Part shown: in pieces, positions 1-11,940 of the stretch
Position numbering within the stretch: the stretch's first letter is position 1
Layout of the letters: each line of letters starts with the position of its first letter
DNA from: Nilaparvata lugens
Taxonomy: Eukaryota > Arthropoda > Insecta > Hemiptera > Delphacidae
Direction: 5' to 3'
Assembly: GCF_014356525.2 (NCBI RefSeq)
Contig: NC_052507.1
Location: 60,364,053 to 60,428,052 of the forward strand
DNA: 64,000 nt
Program-made: the position numbers and the translations under genes
The notes under the pieces: model-generated
The model's input: the letters and a program-made list of their open reading frames with translations, nothing else
Told to the model about the DNA's origin: nothing
Database searches by the model: none

Positions 1-690
1 AGGAGAAGAAGTTCTGACGCCTCTAGACATTGAATATCCTTGCTATTTTGTTTTGAGCTAGAAGTACCGCTGCTATTCCTGAAAGTATTAATTTTGTTAT
101 AAGAATTTCATTTAAGCTGACATTGCTGAATCTCACCATGGCAAAAAGATGGCGAACTTCTGATTTATGTCGCTGAATATGCATGTAAGTTTTGTCTTGG
201 GTTTCATGCTACACAAAACTCTATACTTGTGAAGTGCTCTTGATTAATTGAATCTCAGTCTTCTCCATCATTATCCTACATATCAACTTGTTTGAATAAT
301 GGTTATTGGATGACGGATTGATCAGGTCATTGCCAATTACCAATATAAGTAGAAATAGTACAATATCAATGAGTAAGTTTTTCTCACTTCTTCTAGAGAC
401 ATTTTTTATCTTACAAATTTTTCTAGAGGCTTGATGAATAGCGTGTAGGCATATTGTTTTAAAATCAGTGTTCATCCAATTTCATCCTTTTTTAATCGTA
501 TTCCACTCGTATTTCATTAGATGAATAGATCCTATACCATACTTGCTAAATATGAAATCGTGAACATCGAATTTCCTGTAATAGGTATCGTTCCACTCTA
601 GATAGCTGGTGTTCCTACTGTTGTGGAATCTTTCGATTTTGCAACAAATATTGTCGAGTTATGAGAAAGTGTTTGTAGCATAATTATTTA
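1..690. other. AT-rich sequence without recognisable gene
   Basis: No open frame here exceeds about 85 codons and none has a recognisable domain. No tandem or inverted repeat stands out. Treated as non-coding. Confidence 0.5.
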
Positions 691-1010
691 CAAGGCCGTA
701 CCCAGGTGGGGGGGTCACAGGGGTTGGAAGCCCCCCCGAAATATTCCCAAAAATAAAAATGTTCAAGTACATAGGTACTAAATTACTCAAGTATTATTTA
801 ATTATTTTCATAGGTAAATAAAGAAGAGTTAAAGTTCAAAACAATTTCTAGTAAAAAGTAAGTTACATTAATACTTTACCTACTCATTCGCGACATCATT
901 CGACAGGTAATATTTTCAAGTTGACACAACTGAAATGTTGGTCAGCCCGCTGTCACTATGTCGTCTGTGCTGTGCATCAAATTCAAATGTTTACATCTAG
1001 CAAGCCAAGT
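690..1010. mobile_element. possible DNA-transposon end (hAT-like), degenerate
   Basis: The segment opens with GGCCGTACCCAGG, followed by a G run and then a C run (GGGGGGG ... CCCCCCC) that can fold back. hAT-type elements often end in a CAGGG..GTACCCAGG-like sequence. A matching second terminus and an 8-bp target duplication were not found, so this may be a single broken end or chance. It has no coding potential. Confidence 0.3.
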
Positions 1011-1028
1011 TTATGAGTAGCATTTATT

Positions 1029-1154
1029 TAGTTTGCAACTCTTTTTGAACTAGTAAGAAGGTAGTAGTATAGAAGCATTGAAACATTTTTTTTTTAATCT
1101 CAGTGCTTGCAGCACAATTATTGAGTTTGCAACTCTTCTAGAACTAGTGAGAAG
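1029..1154. repeat. short direct duplication, period about 94 bp
   Basis: AGTTTGCAACTCTT followed by GAACTAGT and GAAG occurs near 1029-1060 and again near 1123-1154, with few differences. The two copies flank an A/T-rich spacer. It is a local duplication with no coding meaning. Confidence 0.55.
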
Positions 1155-1178
1155 CATAGATTAAATATCCAAATTAAT

Positions 1179-1365
1179 AAAAACAATAAAAAAACTTGTA
1201 GTACCCTTTTATCAAAACATTTTAAAAAACTCTAAAACATTTTAACGACTAGTTTCGACTATTGGCCATTTTCAACTTGAAAATTGACATTTTCCAATTG
1301 TCTAAACTAGTCTTTAAAATGTTATAATAAAATGGTACTTCGAATTTTTACATTGTTTTTATTAA
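1179..1365. mobile_element. fold-back (hairpin) element, copy 1
   Basis: The left arm (about 1179-1265) contains ACTTGTAGTACCCTTTTAT and a tract of AACATTTTAA. The right arm (about 1275-1365) carries the inverted counterpart with several mismatches, including ATAAAATGGTACTT and ACATTGTTTTTATT. The centre GGCCATTTTCAACTTGAAAA is itself partly palindromic. There is no ORF. The layout is that of a non-autonomous fold-back element. A shortened relative lies at 53521-53616. Confidence 0.6.
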
Positions 1366-1399
1366 TTTCAATAAAGTAGCCCATATAAGTGAAGTGTTT

Positions 1400-4300
1400 T
1401 TCAATAAAGCATCCGTATAGTATACTACATCATAATTATATAAACATCCGTATACTCCTTGAGAAGTAATAGAGGTCTGTTAATTATGATGACCGCATGT
1501 TTTCTTCAACAATCTATATTTCAATAATCCAGAATTAAACTATAGAGGTTGAGAAAATTGATCGAGAAACCAGCACTCCAAAACCAAATAAAAATACACA
1601 AGTGACGCAAGATGGCCATGTCCAAGATTTTCAATTCATACTTTTATTAGTCTTTCAAATAGTAAGAAATGTATTATTTCCCCTCATCCATCAGAATCTG
1701 CTCAGATGGAATTCTTACAGAGAGACGAATGAAACATATTACAGTTTCATACAATAAGCTCTCTCACACACAAACGCACATGCACCAATAAGCGTGATGC
1801 ACGCACTAAAGCTCACAGACATTCATAACTCAATAGCTGAGCTGCGCGCAGTAGGACCTATCCCATCCTTTAATGCTTTTCCTTTTTGTTGAATCATTTA
1901 TCTTCCACAACTGACATAAGAGTTGTTGTTTCCTTTTTATTGCTCTAATGCATCATACCAAGGTGATCTAGATTTCCATTATGTTGCTTCTTCATCTCGG
2001 TGTTTTCAATCATTCCTCTCTAGAAAAAAAGGAAAATGTTCTACTATGTAGAGCTGAGAGTTTACATTGCGGTATTTATTGACTTGTACAGTTTGAATAG
2101 AAACGAGCACAACCTTGGTCATTGTTACCTATGATGTGGAAAATTCAATTCTTGAAAACAAAATAATGATATCATGTCTTTATATAAATAGTTTACAAGT
2201 TTATCATGTTTTACCAGAACTATCATTATCTGGTAAAAAGTAGAGTATTATATATTTTCACTCGATACTGTAATTTACTGTTGCATGAAGAAAACCGTGG
2301 TATTGTCTGTTTCTATTGTAACTTTCAGTCTACGTTCTCTTTCATCAGTTTTTGGGAAGTATTCATTATCATTCCTGAGAGAAGGTTTGTTGGGTTTCTC
2401 GATACTAATAATTCCATGTTACAATGAAAAGTTGAAGAACATCAGTGACTAACATGTTACAGTCTGTTTTGCAGGACCATAATGTCTTTTTGGAGAATAG
2501 AATGATTGATTGATTGAGTCAATACGTTCAAAACATGCAGTATTATCGAATCCAATCATATCAATAAGTGAACCTATCATTATGATAAATATAGGCATAA
2601 TATATTTAACATTTACTATTATCAAAATAGTAGATTCAACAATCTTTATCATCAATAAAGATCAAATGGATTCTTGTATACTCAGGTACAGACACAACAT
2701 TACAAAGCTAATGGCGAAACTAACGCAAGTAGCTGAATCCCTAAATAATCATATTTTTACATGAAAATAAGCATCCTCTCAAGAACAACTCACATTTTTC
2801 TAGCATCTCACTGAGCTTCTCACAGAAACTTCAAAACTTTTACACCCTGAAATATTTTAAGCGAATTTTTCTCATCTACTATACGCACGCAACGAGCTGC
2901 AAACCAGCATTTTGAGGCGGCTGCTAGACATCAGAGCCGCTGCACCAATTTGCATGTTCTTGCCAGTAATCTACACCGGGCGGTGGAAGAGGAGAAGAGG
3001 TAACTGTTCTTTAAACTAACGTCATGTTCAGAAACATTAGGCAAGGGCAAGGAGAGTACAGCAAGTAGCGCCAAGCCAAAAGTAGGAGATTCTCGACTTA
3101 TGCCGAGTCACGATCTGGGGAAATTGGATCGGCTGAGTGGCTGCGAAGAAGAAAATGAGGAAGAAGAAGAGGAGGGAGAGAGATAGAGTGAGAGCGGTAG
3201 CGACTAGAGCTCAGGAAACGGAAGAGTCCCATGGGACTTCTGGGTTAACGTCCAACGGAAACCTAACCTAACCTCAAAGGATGGCTTGCTGCTCCATGTT
3301 AATGGTTGAGCAAACCCAAACCCCCGCACCTCCTTAAACAATTACCTTTTTATTGCGGTAAGCCAAGCCCGCCGATTTTATTACTCATATCTGCGGCTGT
3401 CACCCACCCACAGCCTTTATTACCACTGTTGCAAGCTAATGCTATATTTTACTGGTTTCAACTGAACAAACCTGATGCTATCTTGTTGGAAAATGGTTAA
3501 CATTGTTACCTACTTTTCACAGGTGATACTTGTCAGTGGGTAGTGAAAATAATGTAGCACAGCTATAAGATACTTGTCAGTAGGTGGATGAAAATGTAGT
3601 AGCTCGGATAAGTAGATACGAGAAGAGAGGATTTTGTTTTGAGAGTTCTTGATTTTTGTATTCATTTAACATGTAAAAAGTTGTGAAGACGTGTTTTTGA
3701 TATCTGCGAGAGCAGTTGCTAAATTCCCTCTTCTGCGAATAAATTCACAAAAAATTTAGGCGGCTCCGGTTAACTGATGAATTCGTTTAACAGAGCATGA
3801 ATGTTTCCAAAAGAAATGGAATAAGGAAGTCTCAGATTCAAGAGGATAAAGAGACTGATTGGATAAGTTTATAGAGAGTGAGTTTATTAGTAGAGTAAGC
3901 TAAACTGAATTATTATGATATAAGAAATTATGGATAAAAGGAGATAAATGGTACATATCTATTGAATGAGTATTATTTTGAAAAGCTCCCTTGAGTTTCA
4001 TTAATTCAATCAGTCAAATTGTAACATGTTATGATACTACGTAATTTAGTTGTCTCATGTTGGCCTCATTTTACGTCTTGATATAGATATTTCTTCTCAT
4101 AAATAATTTTACAAAACAGCTTTTTTCTTCTCAATTCCTTCCTGAGAGGTACAGTGAGAAGGAATGGAAAAATAAGTTTTGTTGTAATGCATGGAAAAGA
4201 GAAAAATGAGTGGCGAAAAAAGATGAAAAAAGACAACAGCAGAGGTAAAAAATTATAAGGTGTAGAAAAATCTGACAAACGGAGGGAAATACAGAGGATA

Positions 4301-5800
4301 TAAGAGAAGAACGTGTTCCACTGGAAAGTTACTCAGAACGTTACTGAAATGGATTGTTACTGGAAAGGAGAATCGACCATTGTCAGTATGAGGAACAATT
4401 CGTGGTTGAAGAAAAAAGTAGATTTGAAACAGAGATGAAAGTTACAGGAAAGCGCTAATGCTTTGGCTGAAGCAGACTGTAATATTCTCGAGGGTATCCT
4501 TCCTATGAGCTGCTCAGAAATCTTGGCAGAGCATGCAAAAATTAGTAGGATGAACGTGGATTGCAGATAGAGCAAGTTCTCGAATTTGTTTTTACATTCC
4601 ACTGAATCTCAAGCATCATGATCTTGAACTGCACATTGTGCGAGAAGTAATTATTAGTGCTTCAACCAAGAACAAGTCCTGGGAAAATTTACTTACATTA
4701 TTTTTTTTGACTTTACTATAATAATTGTTCTACTGTCGGCTTTGAGGTTTTATTTCCATGTAAACCAAAAGGTTATTTCTCACTTATGGTAACATATTAT
4801 CTGTATTATCAGGTCAAATTCAAAACACCACAACATTAAATGATTACTATACAATGTTGAAGTAAGAAATTTCCATTTTGTGAATCTTTGTTTAAAGTAA
4901 TACTTGTACTATCTAATGTCAGAGTAAAATCGATGTATTCCGAATGAAAAACTACTTTCTCACTAAGGTTTTATGAACATTATTATGTCACGATTATTGG
5001 AACTTCTTTTTTCTGCATTATTTTCAAAAAGTATTCAAGGAAAATTTCCAAATACATTTTTACGAAATCAAAATTAATCTACATACAGATTTTCATTCTA
5101 AATATTAATGAATAATAATATTCGTATGGCATTTATTGGCGGGGAGTTCCTGACAGAAGTTCCACCTCGCCTGGATTATATAATTTGATAAGTTACTGGG
5201 CCTTAAGACTGTCATACTTCATTCATCTTCATGAGGCATTTCTATTGGCTGATGGGTAAAGCTGCGCCATTTTGTGGTGTGAAAACATACCAGGAAGCAA
5301 TGGATTCAGGTTGTGTCTAATAAGCTCTGTGATTGTACGAGTGAAACGAAACCTCAGTTGAATAATTGAGTAGCTTATTGATATTTTTTTCTACTTCCTT
5401 CAAACCTGATAGTTCTAATTGACTTTCAAGTTCTTGAATCGGTTTGATCGATCGAAACCATTCAAATCATTCGATTGATTGTAACTGTTTGAACAATTTT
5501 TGATAACTATACTTGCTTGAATAATCAATTGTTATACAGATGGAAATTTTTAGTTATTAATAATAATTATTCTTTGATTTATTTGTTTTTGATCATGCCA
5601 GAATCATTGGAGAGAACATTTTAATACAAGTTCTGCTGATACAGTCAATTATTATCGATAGGCCTGATCGGCTCCAACTTATTTATATTCTTCTACAAAG
5701 TGATAGTCATTTTTTGAATGAGTGGAGAGGAAGTAGGCTGCTCTCACAATAGCTGGCAGAAACTTTGCACAGCTGAATCTGGAATACGTCGGGATAGAAG
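1400..5800. other. mostly unique AT-rich DNA, no gene recognised
   Basis: Only short open frames occur (under 90 codons) and none has a recognisable motif. A somewhat GC-richer part lies at about 2890-3300. A GGCGGGGAGTTCC segment near 5138-5172 looks repeat-derived because it can pair loosely with the following TTCCACCTCGCC. Nothing here supports an exon call. Confidence 0.45.
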
Positions 5801-5820
5801 ATTAATGATGTATACTTAAG

Positions 5821-5960
5821 CACAAAGCTCAACAGAAAGAGATAGGAGCGAGGAAATAAGGAATAAGTAGAGAAAAAAAATAAGAAGAAGACAAAAAAGG
5901 AGAAGAAGTAGAAGAAGAAAAAGGAGGAGACAGAAAGAGGCGAGAGAACAAGATAGACTC
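5821..5960. repeat. purine-rich (GA/GAA) tract
   Basis: The + strand is almost only A and G, with GAAGAAG, AGGAG and GAAGTAG words. The open frame on the opposite strand across this tract is rich in Ser, Phe and Leu and is a product of the composition. Confidence 0.7.
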
Positions 5961-6640
5961 TGGATGACAAGTGCTTACTTGAAACTTCAGAGAGGACTTT
6001 GCAATGTGATCAATAGAAAACGAAGAAGACAGTGGAAAATTTATGTATTCAGAGATACGTATTTGATGAGAAGGAAGAAAAATGAATCAGGGAATTGGAC
6101 AATTCTTCTTAAAGGTTTCGGCACTGAGTTTCTTGTTTCTGAGTTGAATTCTTGACTGTTTCATGCAAAAATTGCTGGTAGATATAAGCTGAGTGGATAC
6201 TATACTATTTCGTCAACCAAGATTGGAAAGGGAAAAATATGATAAAATATTCACTGAATTACCATTAAAACAATCAACAATATTCTCACAACTAATATAA
6301 TTTGAACATCATAAGTGTTCGAATCAATCAATCTGAAAACAGATGAAATTTCTCACAGATACACAATTCTACTCCATTTAATCGAATACCAGGAAAAGTT
6401 GTAACAAGTTTAATGTACAAAAACATAGTTCCATCTCTCCATCCATAATAACTTTAATGTTCTCTTTGTCCCTCTCACGATTGTCCCCAAAATAAGAGCA
6501 ATAATACCATTCTCCTCAAAATAGAATCACCAAACATTTTCAGGTTGAACCCCTCATTCGCTCTTTGCCTGCAATGGACAACTTGGGATGAATTACTGGA
6601 TTTATGATAGATCAAAAACATTATGATGAAATAAGAGAGA

Positions 6641-6821
6641 GTGTGAGCATGTGAGACAGAGTGGGAGAGAGAGAGAAAGAGAGAGAAAGAGAGAGAAAGA
6701 GAAAGAAAGAAGGAGAGAGAGAGAGAGAGGGATAGAGAGAGATAGATAGAGAGAGAGAGTGAGAGAAAGGGGAGAAGAGAGAGAGAATGGCAGAAAAAGA
6801 AAGAAAGAGTGAGAGAGACAA
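6641..6821. repeat. (GA)n/(GAAA)n microsatellite
   Basis: A run of GAGAGA with interspersed GAAA and GATA units. The Ser/Leu-rich open frames on the minus strand over this interval are translations of the repeat, not genes. Confidence 0.85.
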
Positions 6822-7099
6822 ATTTTGATGACAAGTGGGATTGACCCTCCCCTTTTCCATTAGATGCAGTCCTCTCCCTTTCATTGCACACTTGCATAGT
6901 GTTCAGTGTTCAGAGAGAGAAATGTTTAGAACAGACTTGCTCCTCCTTCCTCCTCGACTCAGCGTGCTGCGATGAATGTGCATGACTCGGATTTATTGGA
7001 TTAACTGGACCCACACACACTCTCGCACACATATACTCACACACAATACCTCCTACCACTGTCAAACAATTCAATTCATTTACCAGTGCGATTGTAAGA

Positions 7100-7640
7100 G
7101 AATAATTGAAAGTGAAATATTTTTATGAATGAGAGTAAGGGCTGCAGCGAATTTGATATTCATTTAGGTTTAGCTAGTAATAGTAATTTATTTTGTTTCA
7201 CTAGTTATAATTGATTAAATTTGATCACTAATTTGGATTGGCACTCATTGATAGTACCATACTCGTATATTATTGATGAAGATGCATTTTGTTTTAATGG
7301 AATACTGCAATGTTCCATAGGAATCAAAGGTATAATATGTGTTATTTTAGTGTTGAAATAGCCTTAGTCTCAAATAATTATGTTTTCAATTAGTTACTAT
7401 CACGTTGAAAGTAGAATGAATAAAGAGTCTAGATATTGTCACAATGCTACGAACAAGATTTATAGGATGAAACTAGTTCTAAATTTCTCCTATTTTTTAT
7501 TTATTTATTCAATCATTTAACATAGCACAACTTTGAGAAAAGTACCACAGGCTAAAGCCCAAAACGGTTCCAATTCCAATTTATACGACACTCCAAATGT
7601 AGCAAGATTATGTGTCACTTTCACTCTGATTAGGAGAGAG
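7100..7640. other. non-coding DNA with a possible LINE 3'-end remnant (minus)
   Basis: From 7496 the + strand reads TTTTTATTTATTTATTCAAT and then a stretch with CCACAGGCTAAAGCCC. T-rich starts of this kind are the reverse complement of an A-rich non-LTR retrotransposon tail. No coding part of the element is visible. The 5' half of the interval is plain AT-rich sequence. Confidence 0.3.
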
Positions 7641-7654
7641 TTTGTAATGTAACG

Positions 7655-7810
7655 AAGTATTCTGCCAGTAGACGGCAGCAGATGTTGGATAATATTTTCA
7701 ACTCCGCCTACTCCATCGTGATTGTTCGACAGTTTTCATTGTATATCATTCCAAATTCTGCCTACAGATAGCACCAATTGCTGGGTGATGAGTTCAAAAT
7801 TGGAAAAGTT
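7655..7810. repeat. dispersed repeat with CTCF-like motif, copy A
   Basis: Contains CCAGTAGACGGCAGC at 7665-7679, followed by AGATGTTGGAT and an AACTCCGCC word. About 95 bp later a weaker version, CTACAGATAGCACCAATTG, appears, so the element looks dimeric. A related dimer lies at 30290-30490. It has no ORF. Confidence 0.55.
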
Positions 7811-7849
7811 GTCTATTCGTTTTTAAAATTATTCAGTTTTTCTTATTTG

Positions 7850-8984
7850 GGGATTAACTTGCGCACCACAGTTGACTGTAACCTGAGATTACATAAAGTG
7901 AGAAATGGATTTAATAGGTTGAAAATTGATATATTATATCAAAGACCTTAAAGATGCATAGACTCACATGCAGCGCTAGTGTCGTACTTGGAATTGAAAT
8001 CCGCCATTGAGGGGGCAACCCATAAGATTATTACATACCAATGCCACCAATGCCTTTGTGATCTATAGTATTACAAATATACATAGATATAATATCTCGT
8101 GCTAAAATACCCCAATGGCGGCCTTCAATTTCAAGTGAGAGCTATCATTGGGAAGGCATAGGCATTGTGGGTCTATATCTCTTTAAGGTCTTTGTATTAT
8201 ATGCGTAAATAAAATACTGTAATGCAATTTCAAATTATGGACTGTTTCGAATACCTAAATACCCCTCGAACCTCAAAATTGAAATCATCAGTTAAGTTAA
8301 ACTTGTATCTGATAATAATAATAATATATTATACGGTACTTGTATCTGAAGTAGGATAATCCGATTACTTACTCATTGTATACTTACTTATTTAACTCAT
8401 TACTCATTTACTCATTTACATATTGAAAGCTGAATAAGCAAATACCATTATCTTTTAAATGGCGGTTTGTATGATGTGTCTCATAATAATTCATTATTAT
8501 ACTAATAAAACTTATAATATAGCTCTAATAATCTTGAAAAATACACGATACGATCATAACTTTGTGTGTGAGAGGCATAAAATTCAGGGAAAGAATTGAT
8601 AGAAGATAAAATAAATAGTATAGTATTTTCAGGAGTAGAATTATTATTGATAAACAATAACAAGATTGTAATGAAAGTTTGAAACAACTTCGTAATGAAT
8701 CCATTGTAATATCAAACTCGTGTATCAACATCACATTGAAATTTACTGGCGAATTTATATCCATAATTGATTTACTCATCAAGCCTGTTAGCTCCGGAAA
8801 TCCAGACTGTCTCTATTGTTCAACACAATACAAGCTCTCTCGTATAAACTGAGCGATTGTTGAAATTACTAGCGAAATATGTAGCTGCTGCCATAATTCA
8901 GAAACATTTATATCGAGAGGTAGCACTGTAATCTCAACTAATTAGGGCCCAAATATGATAAAGTCCGATGGACGCCTGAAATCC
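7850..8984. other. AT-rich DNA, no gene recognised
   Basis: Only short frames are present. TTACTCATTT-like words repeat near 8366-8425. From about 8930 the sequence is less AT-rich (TAATTAGGGCCC) and lacks repeats; it could be regulatory, but only conservation data would show that. Confidence 0.4.
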
Positions 8985-9080
8985 GTGAGTCTCTCTCACT
9001 TCAACCTGTCAGTTTTCCTCATAAACAAAATCAACGCTCCTCATCCAACAAATGCTGACAGTTCGATGTGAATCACTCTT
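8985..9080. mobile_element. small hairpin MITE (CTGTCAG/CTGACAG family), degenerate copy
   Basis: It begins GTGAGTCTCTCTCACTTC, contains CTGTCAG, and ends TGCTGACAGTTCGATGTGAATCAC. The inner words are inverted relative to each other, so the unit can fold. The same plan recurs at 41277-41457 (two units) and 59734-59830, with a half copy at 21203-21225. Confidence 0.6.
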
Positions 9081-9282
9081 GCACTGATTCTGTTGAAACC
9101 AGCATTGTTAATTAATTAATTAGCTTGTCAGTGCCTGGCATCATCTCACTTGTTACATTGAATTCGCAGTATGACAGCACAGTAAATCGGATAATTTCGA
9201 CAAAGAAATAATGTTTTGTATGAAATTTAAGGAGCTATTGTGATTTTTTCAATTGAAAAGCATAACATAGAATATCGGGAGC

Positions 9283-9600
9283 ACGAATTTCAATTTCAAT
9301 TTCAATTAATTCACAACACACAAAAATACAATGAGTAGAAGCAATATACAACAAAACAGTAACAATAACAGTGAGAATGATTATTAACACACTAAAAGAC
9401 AATATTGCTAAAAATGATGTGTGCTGGAAGAAAGAGGGGGAAAATACCCTGCCAACTATGGGTTCCCATGTAATAGGCAGGTAAAAGGTATAACTGAAAG
9501 GGAAGGGTGTGTGATAGGGAAGTGGAAGAAGGTAGGTAGATAGGCGTGGCTGTGGGAAGGGAGGATAGGATGTGAACTAACGATCCAGGAAACGGTTACA
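9283..9600. mobile_element. possible retroelement 3'-end remnant (minus)
   Basis: TTTCAATTTCAATTTCAATT starts an A- and C-rich stretch that passes into AGGGGGAAAATACCCTGCC and a G-rich end. The layout resembles an untranslated retroelement tail read on the minus strand. No protein motif is present, so the call is weak. Confidence 0.25.
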
Positions 9601-9883
9601 ATAATTTAAAGATTGAGAAAATAAATGCATTTTATCCAATTAATGATTTCCTGCTTCATTTTCTTTGTAAGTTTAGCATTGCTGAGATGATGATTTTATT
9701 GATTATTATAGTATTTGGAACTATAAAATAGTATAGAATGAAACTGTACAAGAAATCAGGGTTCTATTCAGAAAATTTGTCAGTTTCAATAATTATTATG
9801 ATTTACTTTGGGTTTATAACGTCTTTATTCTGATATGTATCTTCCAGGTGTTTACCTGGAACATGTTTGTACGTCTAATCCTG

Positions 9884-10116
9884 GAGAGAAGAAGAAGAAG
9901 TAGAAGAAGAAGAAGAAGAAGAAGAAGAAGAAGAAGAAGAAGAAGAAGAAGAAGAAGAAGAAGAAGAAGAAGAAGAAGAAGAAGAAGAAGAAGAAGAAGA
10001 AGAAGAAGAAGAAGAAGAAGAAAGAAGAAGAAGAAGAAAGAAGAAGAAGAAGAAGAAGAAGAAGAAGAAGAAGAAGGAGAAGGAGAAGAAGGAGAAGAAG
10101 AAGAAGAAGAAGAAGA
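9884..10116. repeat. (GAA)n trinucleotide repeat, about 230 bp
   Basis: Nearly uninterrupted GAA/AGA/AAG units, with a few GGA and AAAG interruptions towards the 3' end. Poly-Arg/Lys/Glu frames on + and poly-Leu/Ser frames on - are translations of the repeat. Long GAA·TTC tracts are known to form triplex DNA. Confidence 0.95.
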
Positions 10117-10199
10117 TGTATCTTTCATAAACTCACAGAGCTTGTGCGATAATATAGTGATGAGAATTATGTTATAGAGTCAAGTATGAAAGCTATAAG

Positions 10200-11740
10200 C
10201 TGGAACTTAGAAATTATGTCGGCTTCTCAGTACTCATTTTCCGAACTTTTAAAAGGTAAACCTTTTCTGGGATTGAAAATTGAAACGCATACCGCGCCGT
10301 AGCCGATGATTCCTTTATTTACTTCATGTACAATCCATATAATTATCCTATAGTATATAGGATTCATATAAGGTGGATGACCAACTAAGAAGTCGTATAG
10401 CGCTCATCTATATTTCTATTTAAAATAATCCTATTCAAAGATAGTCGCTGGAATCCATAACCCTATACAAATCATTATTTAGCATCAAAATGACTGGATT
10501 TAAAATGATTTAAATTTGCCGACAAATTTAACTATCAGGAAATATACTTGACAGATTCGTCATCTAAATAGTTCATTGGTTCTCCCGGCATCCATAATAT
10601 CCTTTTGAAAATGACTTTTTACATTAGTTATAATGAATCGATTTGTACGTGCAAATATAAGTCTTAAATTCTTTGTCTCTATAAAATCCTAAATTTGATT
10701 ATCACTTCAAACTCCAGTCAATCTTCATTTATTGAATGTGTTGGTTATTTTCAAGCTTGAGAAATAATGAACATTTTTTCTATGTACCTATTCTAGGTAG
10801 TCTTCCTATTTTTTATTTCTATTCTAGGTACTGTATCTTGTTTTCTGCTATGGAGTGGGTCTACGTTTTCAAGAGGTACTAGGGTGTAAGCAGTGAACGA
10901 CAGATTGAGACCCGTATGAAAATACTTGGTTTAAACGGAGAAATGTCAGCTGTTCGTTTAAACAACTTATGAAACACATCATGATAAATGCGATCAGTGA
11001 ACGTAGTATAACGTTAAACGTAGATGGTGCATATTATATGGCTCTATAAGGCCCAAATTCATCAAAAACGGAAACTAGGTTTGAGCGGCTGGTGGTTCTA
11101 AGTAAGATGATTTTGAATTGGTTTTGTAATATGATTTTTTGTTCATTTAGATTAAACTGACGCTCAAACCAAGTTTTTGTTTTGGTGAATTCGGTCCCAA
11201 AATAAGCAATGTAAATCTGCAATTATATATCGAACAGATTAGATCTGAATAAAGATCCACAATTGGATTTCGAACTCGGAGGGCACAAACTGTAGCAGCT
11301 GATGGATTGCTCCAATTGCAGGCTACGCAGTGAACCAGTGGAAGATGCATGTTGTCCAACTTGTTAAGACATTCGGCTGGAGTGGTGGAGTGGTGGAGAG
11401 GTGTATGGTCGGTCTGCTGGGATCGATTAGGAAGCCGGGGTAGAACGTGTGTCAGTACCTACTTTGAAATGTCAGCGTTCCAAATATGTAACGGCAATGG
11501 AGACCCGTATTAACTAATGCTGTCAGATCATTGTGAATCACACTAGTTAAACGCCGTTTCCGAGAGTCGAAAAAGCTTCATTATCGCAGACGAGCGATAG
11601 GATAGGAGAAGCGCTGCTTTCAAGTGGCGCGTTTTGGGTGGCGCAAGCAAACATTGGTCTCTTAATAGATCGGCCGTCCTGCTTTACTGCCTCGTAATGG
11701 CTGGCAGGTTTACTGCATATAGCTTCTGCCTATCGCCTAG
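10200..11740. other. non-coding DNA with scattered repeat fragments
   Basis: GAGACCCGTAT/TC words occur at about 10907 and 11499, and a related one at 15454. Near two of them lie GTTTAAACGG-type and TCAGCTGTT(C)CG-type words, in direct or inverted order. They look like pieces of one dispersed repeat with no coding part. The rest is AT-rich and without a recognisable gene. Confidence 0.4.
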
Positions 11741-11748
11741 TCTTCACG

Positions 11749-11940
11749 CCTTGTACTCTCTCTAGTCACCTACACCTTCGTACTTCGTTTAGCCGCCTAC
11801 TACTTGCCCATCACGCCTTGTACTCTCTCTAGTCACTACCCTTCTGTACTACGTTTAGCCGCCTACTACCTGCCCATCACGCATATACTCTCTCTCTATC
11901 CACCTACACTTCCGTACTTCCTTCAACCCCTAAAAACTTT
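11749..11940. repeat. minisatellite, about 67-bp unit, almost three copies
   Basis: Units start at about 11749, 11816 and 11882. Each holds TACTCTCTCT, then TTCGTACT-like and CGCCTACTAC words; the third unit is degenerate at its 3' end. The sequence is pyrimidine-rich on +. A 69-codon frame over it is a product of the repeat. Confidence 0.75.

Noticed and set aside
3258..3278. Interstitial telomere repeat (CCTAACCTAACC; also near 38505)
   Set aside because: Only about two units; far too short to distinguish from chance in AT-rich DNA.
9814..10177. Arg/Glu-rich and Leu/Ser-rich frames over the GAA repeat
   Set aside because: Direct translations of a trinucleotide repeat.
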